Origin: Candidatus Peregrinibacteria bacterium CG_4_9_14_0_2_um_filter_41_14
GTDB lineage: Bacteria > Patescibacteriota > Gracilibacteria > UBA1369 > UM-FILTER-41-14
DNA: 7,997 bases
NCBI GenBank assembly: GCA_002788755.1
Contig: PFRW01000030.1
Coordinates: 1-7,997 of the forward strand
Reading direction: 5' to 3'
The position numbers and the translations under genes were made by a program. Positions 1-4,674 of the stretch are shown one piece after another (position 1 is the first letter of the stretch; each line of letters opens with the position of its first letter). The notes beneath the pieces are model-generated. The model saw only the letters and a list, made by a program, of their open reading frames with translations. It searched no databases and had not been told where the DNA came from.

Positions 1-3
1 TGT

Positions 4-33
4 TTGACAAGGGTGTGGATTGCTGTGTAAGAT
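4..33 (+). promoter_or_regulatory. Putative sigma70-type promoter for the first gene
   Basis: A perfect -35 hexamer TTGACA (4-9) is followed after 18 bp by TAAGAT (28-33, four of six matches to TATAAT). Transcription would begin near 40, giving a leader of about 20 nt before the ATG at 61. The same -10-to-start distance recurs at other genes in the window, which supports the call. The -10 itself is weak. Confidence 0.4.
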
Positions 34-60
34 TGGTGTTGTAGTATTTATACATGGATA

Positions 61-555
61 ATGGAGCAATGGCCGCGATGTGATGTGTTATCAGATGATT
101 ATTGTCGAGATATGCAAGCGTGTCTGAATGAGCATGTTGATCAAGCTCAGTTAAGAGAACAATTTGAATCGTTTCTTAGTCGCTCGAACTTGACGCCAGT
201 TGAGGGGGGATTTGATTTGTTGTGGCAAGAGTGGTGTAAGATTGTACTGAAGCAGAGTTATCTTGTTATTAATCATGCGGATGCTGTTCAAAGGTCATTG
301 GCCAGTGAGTTTCAAGATCTGATTATTGAGGCTTTTTTAAGTCAATGCGTACAGACGGATGGTTTGCCGATCACTTATGAAGACAAATTTGTAGGTCTTG
401 ATGAATTTACGAGACTTGTGGCGAAGGAGATTGTTAGTTGTTTGCAAAGACATAATTTTATCCTTGTAGATGCTGAGAAGGTGCCAGTTGAGCTTGCTCC
501 TGAATTGAAGGCAACCTTAGTGGGTGTAGCAGCCCTGTGTGAAAGGTTAGGATAA
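61..555 (+). CDS. Hypothetical protein, 164 aa, family not recognised
   Basis: I do not recognise this protein. The frame is closed by a TAA at 28-30 and the ATG at 61 is the only good start. A competing ATG at 54 is in another frame. The product is acidic and apparently soluble, with no signal peptide or membrane segment, and is predicted to be largely helical. It contains seven cysteines (C7, C15, C21, C59, C96, C127, C160), many for a small bacterial cytosolic protein, but they do not form CxxC pairs, so a zinc site is not indicated. Tryptophans cluster at W55 and W58. No Shine-Dalgarno sequence precedes the start. It lies 72 bp before lemA on the same strand, but lemA appears to have its own promoter, so a functional link is not shown. 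Coding status rests on an uninterrupted frame, a plausible promoter and codon use like its neighbours. Confidence 0.7.
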   Translation: MEQWPRCDVLSDDYCRDMQACLNEHVDQAQLREQFESFLSRSNLTPVEGGFDLLWQEWCKIVLKQSYLVINHADAVQRSLASEFQDLIIEAFLSQCVQTDGLPITYEDKFVGLDEFTRLVAKEIVSCLQRHNFILVDAEKVPVELAPELKATLVGVAALCERLG

Positions 556-572
556 TATTTTCCTAGTGGTTA

Positions 573-600
573 TTGTTCTTCAGATTGTTTGCTGTATAAT
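573..600 (+). promoter_or_regulatory. Putative promoter of lemA-htpX
   Basis: A perfect TATAAT (595-600) is preceded after 16 bp by TTGTTC (573-578), which keeps the TTG core of the -35. The expected start point is near 607, about 20 nt before the lemA ATG at 628. The AAGGAG at 602-607 resembles a Shine-Dalgarno sequence but ends 20 nt before the ATG and would lie at or before the mRNA 5' end, so it probably does not guide initiation. Confidence 0.5.
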
Positions 601-627
601 TAAGGAGCTTATTTTTTAAATATAATT

Positions 628-1191
628 ATGTCAGGATTTTTAATTCTTGTAATTGCCATAGTTGTTGTCGCTTTTGCGGTAGTGGCTATGTACAACGGTT
701 TGGTGCGTAAAAAGAACGAGGCGCAAGAGGCGTGGAGTGGGATTGAAGTGCAGATGAAACGTCGGCATGATTTAATTCCGAATTTGGTAAATACGGTAAA
801 AGGGTATGCAACACATGAAAAAGAGTTATTGGAAAATGTTACTAAGGCGAGGTCGGAGGCTGTTAGTGCTAAAGGCGTTGTTAATCAAGCTGATAAGGAA
901 AACATGCTGAGTTCAACATTGCGTTCTTTGTTTGCGGTTGCGGAAAACTATCCGGACTTAAAGGCGGATGCTAATTTTCGGCAATTACAAACTGAGCTTA
1001 CAGATACTGAAGATAAACTGATGTCTGCTCGTCGTTTTTACAACAGTGCTGTTAAGAGCTTGAATGTTGCGTTGGAATCTTTTCCGTCTAATGTTATTGG
1101 AAATATGTTTGGCTTTGTTAAACGTGAGTTTTTTGAATTGGATGAAGGGGAGCGAGCAGCAGCAGAAAAGCCACCTAAAGTTGAGTTTTAG
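628..1191 (+). CDS. lemA: LemA family protein
   Basis: This is a bitopic membrane protein of the LemA family (187 aa, the usual length). Residues 3-22 form one hydrophobic N-terminal helix, followed by a basic stretch (R27-K29) and a helical domain. The family signature is clear: K44-R45-R46 then DLIPNLV (48-54), the VKGYATHE segment (57-64), and near the end YNSAV followed by the FPSN..G..FGF region. LemA proteins have a small cytoplasmic or extracytoplasmic helical bundle, and their biochemical role is not firmly established. Here, as in many bacteria, the gene directly precedes htpX (18 bp), which suggests co-transcription and a role in envelope or membrane-protein homeostasis. The spacer before the ATG is AT-rich with no properly placed Shine-Dalgarno sequence. 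The gene ends with TAG. The family call is firm and the function is inferred from context. Confidence 0.95.
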   Translation: MSGFLILVIAIVVVAFAVVAMYNGLVRKKNEAQEAWSGIEVQMKRRHDLIPNLVNTVKGYATHEKELLENVTKARSEAVSAKGVVNQADKENMLSSTLRSLFAVAENYPDLKADANFRQLQTELTDTEDKLMSARRFYNSAVKSLNVALESFPSNVIGNMFGFVKREFFELDEGERAAAEKPPKVEF

Positions 1192-1209
1192 TTCTTTTTA
1201 ATCAAAACT

Positions 1210-2220
1210 ATGGAAGATTTACAATCTTTGCCAATTCCTTTGGGTGAGCAGATGCGAAAAAATCGTTATCGGACGGCTTATTTGTTTTTGATTTTTCCGG
1301 TTATGATTTTGGGTCTGACTTATTTGGGTTTGTTGGCTTCCGTTTTTTTTGCGGGTGACTCTTCGTTAGGGCATCTTAGCCCGATTGATTTGGCCAATGA
1401 AATGATGTCGACAGTTGGGTTTTGGGTGATTGTAGCGGTTTTTATTTATTCGTTGATTAGTTATTTTGTTGGATCAAAGATGTTATTGGCTTTTGCCGGT
1501 GCAAAGCCGATTAAAAAAAGTGACTACCCGGAGTTGTTTCGGGTAGTTGAAAATGTATCTATTGCTGCCGGTTTGCCAAAAACCCCCGATATTTATGTGA
1601 TTAATGATCCGAGTCTAAATGCTTTTGCAACAGGTCGAGATCCTTTGCATGCTACGGTCGCAATTTCTCAAGGTTTATTAGATACTTTGGATAAAGCCGA
1701 GCTGGAAGGGGTGATGGCGCATGAAATTGGTCATATTTTAAATCGAGATATTCGCGTGATGATGTTGGCGGTTACGTTAGTGGGGGCGATTGAGATGATT
1801 GGCGAGATTTTGATTAGGATGCGTGGTCGATCTGAAAAATCTAATAATCCATTGCCGTTAATTGGGATTTTGTTTTTGACGGTTGGTGTTTTGATCGGCG
1901 TTTTAACACGTTTGGCAATTAGTAGAGAACGTGAGTATTTGGCAGATATAACGAGCGCCCATTTAACCAGTAATCCCCGGGCATTGGCTTCGGCGCTTAA
2001 AAAGATTGCTGGAGATGCGCGCATCGAGGTTTTAGATGGTAAGTCTAGTATGGCTGGTCTTTGTATTGCAGATCCTACGGCTAGCGGGCATAAATATCAT
2101 GCTGTCGCTTTTAGTGGTGATAATAAAAAGCCACGATCGGGGATCGTAGCTTTTTGGCGTAATACTTGGTCGACTCATCCGCCAATAGAGGATCGGATTA
2201 ATCGATTAGAACGGTACTAG
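1210..2220 (+). CDS. htpX: HtpX-like membrane zinc metalloprotease (M48 family)
   Basis: HtpX is an inner-membrane, zinc-dependent endopeptidase that degrades damaged membrane proteins. The 336-residue product has the family's layout: hydrophobic segments at about 23-47 and 69-88, the catalytic HEIGH motif with zinc ligands H171 and H175 and catalytic E172, two more hydrophobic segments at about 183-202 and 216-236, and then the third zinc ligand E242 in EYLAD, with D246. The C-terminus carries the conserved STHPP element (321-325) followed by the IEDRINRL tail. All key residues are present, so it should be active. It follows lemA by 18 bp with no Shine-Dalgarno sequence before the ATG. It is slightly longer than typical HtpX (about 290 aa), partly through the N-terminal extension and the stretch at about 285-318. 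That stretch contains a terminator-like hairpin (2125-2155) encoding residues 306-315. The stop lies one base from the stop of the convergent gap gene. Confidence 0.95.
   Translation: MEDLQSLPIPLGEQMRKNRYRTAYLFLIFPVMILGLTYLGLLASVFFAGDSSLGHLSPIDLANEMMSTVGFWVIVAVFIYSLISYFVGSKMLLAFAGAKPIKKSDYPELFRVVENVSIAAGLPKTPDIYVINDPSLNAFATGRDPLHATVAISQGLLDTLDKAELEGVMAHEIGHILNRDIRVMMLAVTLVGAIEMIGEILIRMRGRSEKSNNPLPLIGILFLTVGVLIGVLTRLAISREREYLADITSAHLTSNPRALASALKKIAGDARIEVLDGKSSMAGLCIADPTASGHKYHAVAFSGDNKKPRSGIVAFWRNTWSTHPPIEDRINRLERY
2125..2155 (-). terminator. Intrinsic terminator of gap embedded in the htpX coding sequence
   Basis: The arms 2125-2138 and 2142-2155 pair over 14 positions around a 3-nt loop (2139-2141). 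The core is nine pairs flanked by five A-T pairs, so a T-run follows the stem on both strands. In the minus-strand (gap) transcript every position pairs, with one G-U wobble, and the stem is followed by UUUUUAUU. In the plus-strand (htpX) transcript the same position (2132 with 2148) is a C-A mismatch. The core begins about 70 nt after the gap stop codon. Termination in the gap direction is therefore favoured, and termination in the other direction would cut htpX mRNA before its stop. The pairing is read directly; the activity is inferred. Confidence 0.6.
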
Positions 2221-2221
2221 A

Positions 2222-3220
2222 TTATTTCATGATGTGAGCTGACATATCGTTGAGGCGGTTGGCGTAGCCCCATTCGTTGTCGTACCAGGCAATTACTTTG
2301 ATAAGATTGCCGCCAATGACGTTGGTGTATTCAGCGTCTACAATTGCAGAGTTTGGATTACCTTGGTAGTCCACGGAAACTAGGGGAACATAACTAATGT
2401 CGACAATGCCTTTTAGCTTGCCTTGGCTGTAGCGTTTGAATAGTTCATTGATTTCTTCAATGGTGGTGTCTTTTGCAACTTCGGCGACAAGATCCACAAT
2501 GGAAACGGTTGGGCTAGGGATGCGAATGGCCATGCCTTGGAATTTGCCTTCTAGCTCGGGGATGACTAGTGAAACGGCTTTGGCGGCACCAGTTGATGTT
2601 GGAAAGAATGATAAGGCGGCGGCACGTCCACGACGGGCGTCTTTGTTGCTGCCATCTACTAAGTTTTGGCTGCTGGTATATGAGTGAGTTGTGGTGATTG
2701 TTGCGCGTTTAATCCCAAATTCATCATTAATGATTTTAGCAATTGGTGCTAAGCAGTTTGTTGTACAAGAAGCGTTGGAAACAATATGGTCTGCGGAATT
2801 GTATGTGTCTTCGTTAACGCCAATACAAAATGTTGGCATATCGTCTTTACCGGGTGCGGAAATTACTACTTTTTTGGCACCGGCTTTTAAATGTTTGCCT
2901 GCTGTTTCTTTTGTACGGAATATTCCTGTACATTCCATAACAACGTCAATGTTTTCGGCTGCCCATGGGAGATTTGTAGGTTCGCGTTCGCTGTGTACTT
3001 TAATAAATTTGCCATTTACGGTAATACCATCTTCTTTAACTTGAACGTCGGCGTTTAGTTGGCCGTAAACGGAGTCCCACTTTAAAAGATGGGCTGCTTG
3101 TTCCGGTCCACTTAAGTCGTTTACAGATACAATATCGATTACCGGATTAATTAAATTAGCTCGGAAGGCGAGGCGACCTATGCGCCCAAAGCCATTGATT
3201 GCAACACGAGGCAGACTCAT
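2222..3220 (-). CDS. gap: Type I glyceraldehyde-3-phosphate dehydrogenase (phosphorylating)
   Basis: GAPDH oxidises glyceraldehyde 3-phosphate to 1,3-bisphosphoglycerate with NAD+ and phosphate; the reverse reaction serves gluconeogenesis. The 332-residue product is full length. The N-terminal Rossmann fold has NGFGRIGR (9-16) and D35 after the second strand, typical of NAD preference. The catalytic SNASCTTNC block holds nucleophile C152, and H179 in the TTTHSYT segment is the expected general base. Further family signatures are the DGSNKDARRGRAA region, the FFPTSTGAAKA phosphate-binding segment, and the C-terminal WYDNEWGYANR. The ATG at 3220 is preceded by an AT-rich leader with no Shine-Dalgarno sequence. 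The gene is divergent from the tsaC-like gene and convergent with htpX, with a single base between stop codons. It is apparently monocistronic, with its likely terminator inside htpX. It is not adjacent to other glycolytic genes, although an aldolase and a phosphatase lie about 3 kb away. Confidence 0.97.
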   Translation of the reverse strand: MSLPRVAINGFGRIGRLAFRANLINPVIDIVSVNDLSGPEQAAHLLKWDSVYGQLNADVQVKEDGITVNGKFIKVHSEREPTNLPWAAENIDVVMECTGIFRTKETAGKHLKAGAKKVVISAPGKDDMPTFCIGVNEDTYNSADHIVSNASCTTNCLAPIAKIINDEFGIKRATITTTHSYTSSQNLVDGSNKDARRGRAAALSFFPTSTGAAKAVSLVIPELEGKFQGMAIRIPSPTVSIVDLVAEVAKDTTIEEINELFKRYSQGKLKGIVDISYVPLVSVDYQGNPNSAIVDAEYTNVIGGNLIKVIAWYDNEWGYANRLNDMSAHIMK

Positions 3221-3288
3221 AAGTATTGGAAATTAGGGATTGTTGCGTGTAATATAGTGATGTTTCTTTTAACTGAAAAGGTATTTTT
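3221..3288. promoter_or_regulatory. Divergent gap / tsaC-like promoter region
   Basis: This 68-bp spacer separates two divergent start codons. The AT-rich core 3251-3258 reads as a -10 in both directions: TATAGT (3253-3258) on the plus strand and TATATT (3256-3251) on the minus strand. Each lies 30 bp before the start codon it would serve, so the two promoters would overlap and could compete. The -35 matches are poor on both strands; TTGGAA at 3226-3231 is the better plus-strand candidate, but with unsuitable spacing for TATAGT. AAAAGG at 3276-3281, 7 nt before the plus-strand ATG, is the closest thing to a ribosome binding site in the window. Confidence 0.35.
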
Positions 3289-3900
3289 ATGAAAGAATTG
3301 GAATTGTTGAGTATTGGACTAAAGTTTGGCCAATTGGTTTTGTATCCAACGGATACTTGTTTGGGGTTGGGGCATGATATTCTTTCTAAAGAAGGTGCTA
3401 GGCGTTTGTATGACTTTAAGGGTATGCCTGCAACTAAACCGTATAGTGTTTTGGTTAATGATATTGAGATGGCCAAAATTTATGGAGAGTTTAACTCTTT
3501 AGCTTTGGAATTATGGGAACGATATTTGCCAGGTAAGTTGACTATTTTGGTGCCGAGAACAAAGGCTTTGCCGGCTAATGTAAATGAAAATTACGATTAC
3601 GTCGGTTTTAGGTGGATGGATGTGCCGGAGGTAAATCAATTAATTAGTAATTTGGGCAATCCAATTAGCACGACTTCGGCTAATAAATACGGGGAAAAGG
3701 TTATTCGTAGTTTAGATGATTTTGTTGGTCAATTTGGCGATGCTTTAGCTGATGTTAACTTTATGGTTGATTTTAGAAAGGAGTATGACAATAGGCCTTC
3801 AACAATTGTAAAGGTATTAGGAGAGAAAAAAATGGAATTAATTAGGGAGGGAGAACTCTTTGAGAAAATTAAGCAGGAATTGGGAGCTTACATCTACTGA
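3289..3900 (+). CDS. tsaC: TsaC/Sua5/YrdC-family protein, probable L-threonylcarbamoyladenylate synthase
   Basis: This family makes threonylcarbamoyl-AMP from threonine, bicarbonate and ATP, the first step of the t6A tRNA modification at position 37. The 203-residue single-domain protein shows the YrdC fold landmarks: YPTDTCLGLG (19-28), K44 in the KGMP segment followed by KPYSVLV (50-56), PGKLTILV, a VGFRW segment where VGVR is usual, PISTTSAN with S130 and N132, and RPSTIV near the C-terminus. The usual KxR-S-N tetrad is incomplete: the position of the arginine after K44 is M46 (codon ATG). It could therefore be a divergent TsaC or a YciO-like paralogue. The ATG at 3289 follows a weak AAAAGG. 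The stop is TGA, and the last 63 bp overlap the 3' end of the minus-strand COG2426 gene. The family is firm; the exact activity is less certain. Confidence 0.85.
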   Translation: MKELELLSIGLKFGQLVLYPTDTCLGLGHDILSKEGARRLYDFKGMPATKPYSVLVNDIEMAKIYGEFNSLALELWERYLPGKLTILVPRTKALPANVNENYDYVGFRWMDVPEVNQLISNLGNPISTTSANKYGEKVIRSLDDFVGQFGDALADVNFMVDFRKEYDNRPSTIVKVLGEKKMELIREGELFEKIKQELGAYIY

Positions 3901-4332
3901 TTCAATTGTAAAAAAGACAATTGTTAGTGAGAATATTGTGCCAATAGCTGCGGCTAGCAGCGTTTTTTCACGTGGTAAACCAATAAGGTAGCCAATAATT
4001 ATGCCGGAATAACTGCCGCTAAAAGGAAGAGGTACGGCAATAAATAGGATGAGGCTGATGAGGGCAAAACTTTCGATGCGTTTTTGATGACGGGTTTTGA
4101 TCATTTCAATTAGTTTGTTGATCTTATTGTGAAACCAGTGATCTTTTTCTTGGTCAAAAATCGCATAAAGTAAGTAAGTTACGGCAATAATGCTGATTAG
4201 ATTACCCAAAAATGCCAACGGCAAACTAATGTAGACGGGGATATCGAGAATTTTATAGCCAAATGCAAATCCAAAACGCGCTTCAATAATGGGAAGGCTG
4301 CTGGCAATGATTGTGAGTAAGTAGTGATACAT
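3838..4332 (-). CDS. COG2426 / small multidrug export-like integral membrane protein
   Basis: This is a 164-residue polytopic membrane protein that I recognise as the COG2426 family, annotated in Pfam as putative small multi-drug export protein. Actual transport has little direct support. Family landmarks are the N-terminal LPIIEARFGFAFGY (13-26; the E-R pair is typical), a glycine/asparagine helix LAFLGNLIS (39-47), a central basic amphipathic stretch (60-87), then FIAVPLPFSGSYSG (97-110) and IGLPREKTLLAAAIG (117-131). Hydrophobic segments lie at about 1-16, 33-58, 89-115 and 123-142. The start ATG (complement of 4330-4332) has a perfect TATAAT close upstream. Its last 20 codons and stop overlap the 3' end of the TsaC-like gene on the opposite strand, and its codons for about residues 122-129 contain a hairpin and T-run oriented as a terminator for that neighbour. 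Nothing in the context suggests a substrate. Confidence 0.85.
   Translation of the reverse strand: MYHYLLTIIASSLPIIEARFGFAFGYKILDIPVYISLPLAFLGNLISIIAVTYLLYAIFDQEKDHWFHNKINKLIEMIKTRHQKRIESFALISLILFIAVPLPFSGSYSGIIIGYLIGLPREKTLLAAAIGTIFSLTIVFFTIESVDVSSQFLLNFLKEFSLPN
3947..3968 (+). terminator. Candidate intrinsic terminator of the TsaC-like gene inside the antisense COG2426 gene
   Basis: The arms GCTGC (3947-3951) and GCAGC (3957-3961) pair around a 5-nt loop, followed by G and six Ts (3963-3968). The hairpin begins 46 nt after the TGA of the TsaC-like gene and works only on the plus strand, because the minus-strand RNA has no U-run after the stem. The five-pair stem is short, so activity is plausible but unproven. 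Confidence 0.45.
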
Positions 4333-4344
4333 AGCTGTTTTTAC

Positions 4345-4350
4345 ATTATA
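4345..4350 (-). promoter_or_regulatory. Putative -10 element of the COG2426 gene
   Basis: The minus strand reads TATAAT exactly, 12 bp before the start codon at 4332. A start point about 7 bp downstream would leave a leader of only about 6 nt, that is, an almost leaderless mRNA. No good -35 is seen 16-18 bp further upstream, so another promoter nearby (for example a TATATT at about 4385-4380 on the minus strand) remains possible. Confidence 0.35.
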
Positions 4351-4411
4351 TGGTGGTACTGTGGTTTGTTTGGCACAAAATATAGTGGTCTTCGTTCTGG
4401 TTTTGCTCTTA

Positions 4412-4423
4412 TTATAGCTATAA
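4412..4423. repeat. 12-bp perfect palindrome TTATAGCTATAA
   Basis: TTATAGCTATAA is identical to its reverse complement. It sits in the AT-rich part of the gap, 10 bp before the first exact DnaA-box match. It could be an operator half-site pair, part of a melting-prone region, or chance in AT-rich DNA; nothing decides between these. Confidence 0.3.
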
Positions 4424-4432
4424 AATGATAAT

Positions 4433-4659
4433 TGTGAATAAAAAAGTAATGCAATAACTCTTGATTACGACAATCTTATTTCCGATTGAGCGTTTTTGCC
4501 TATGTGGATAGTTGATTTGGAGGGTGATTAGTCAAATATTGTATAGTAAATTTGTCCTATTTATAAGGGATAATTTGACAATTAGGGGTTTGGCTCTTAA
4601 GCTAGTTGTTACCTAATGGACAAATAAGTTATCCACTAGTTGTGCACAAGTTTTACACA
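4433..4659. promoter_or_regulatory. Cluster of five DnaA-box-like sequences
   Basis: Compared with the DnaA box consensus TTWTNCACA, I read two exact matches: TTATTCACA on the minus strand (4433-4441) and TTTTACACA on the plus strand (4651-4659). There are three one- or two-mismatch copies: CTATCCACA on the minus strand (4503-4511), TTATCCACT on the plus strand (4629-4637), and TTGTGCACA on the plus strand (4640-4648), which lies in a palindrome. The last three boxes begin at 4629, 4640 and 4651, exactly 11 bp apart in one orientation. Such phased arrays support DnaA oligomers at replication origins and at some DnaA-controlled promoters. No dnaA or dnaN gene lies in the window, and by eye the plus strand is G-rich over C on both sides, so a chromosomal origin is not demonstrated. 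Confidence 0.5.
4575..4603 (+). promoter_or_regulatory. Putative promoter of rsmH-ftsL
   Basis: A perfect TTGACA (4575-4580) is followed after 17 bp by TAAGCT (4598-4603), which keeps only three of six -10 positions. Transcription would start near 4610 and the roughly 65-nt leader would contain the three phased DnaA-like boxes, so bound DnaA would sit just downstream of the start point. TATAGT at 4542-4547 is an alternative -10 without a good -35. Confidence 0.35.
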
Positions 4660-4674
4660 AAACAACCATTGATT

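Larger units (their letters stand above)
4333..4674. other. Longest gene-free stretch (342 bp) between the COG2426 gene and rsmH
   Basis: I find no convincing gene here in any frame; mraZ, which often precedes rsmH, is absent. The stretch is strongly AT-rich in its middle. It contains a minus-strand promoter for the COG2426 gene near 4345, a 12-bp perfect palindrome (4412-4423), five DnaA-box-like 9-mers, a perfect -35 (4575-4580) pointing to rsmH, and a three-codon ATG-GAC-AAA-TAA frame (4616-4627) that is probably meaningless. Confidence 0.7.

Noticed and set aside
548..565. TAGGA / TCCTA arms at the stop codon of the first gene
   Set aside because: Five pairs, an AT-rich 8-nt loop and no T-run after it make it too weak to call a terminator.
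1731..2024. Minus-strand open frame of 97 codons inside htpX
   Set aside because: It is a shadow of htpX, which has all the catalytic motifs of its family; the antisense product shows no recognisable feature.
2436..3044. Two plus-strand open frames opposite gap (2436-2687 and 2691-3044)
   Set aside because: They lie wholly antisense to a clearly functional GAPDH and arise from its codon bias.
3156..3476. Minus-strand open frame spanning the divergent promoter region
   Set aside because: It overlaps the starts of both gap and the TsaC-like gene and has no family features.
3898..3900. Possible TGA readthrough or recoding (code 25 or 4) in the TsaC-like gene
   Set aside because: The frame would gain only nine codons before TAG, no conserved domain continues, and no other gene here needs an in-frame TGA.
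3903..3923. Inverted repeat CAATTGT / ACAATTG after the TsaC-like stop
   Set aside because: The stem is all but AT-only with a 7-nt A-rich loop and no T-run, so it is unlikely to terminate. A related CAATTGTAAA at 3803 is probably chance in AT-rich DNA.
4471..4497. CAATC / GATTG arms followed by TTTTT as a plus-strand terminator
   Set aside because: The stem has only five pairs with an 8-nt loop, a 4-nt gap before the Ts, and no plus-strand gene ending nearby.
4616..4627. Three-codon ATG-GAC-AAA-TAA frame as a leader peptide for rsmH
   Set aside because: It is too short to carry evidence and has no ribosome binding site or attenuator structure around it.
4606..4674. Upstream TTG start extending RsmH by 23 residues
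   Set aside because: The added residues precede the conserved HEPVLL start, are not family-like, and run through the DnaA-like boxes. The ATG at 4675 gives the normal family length.
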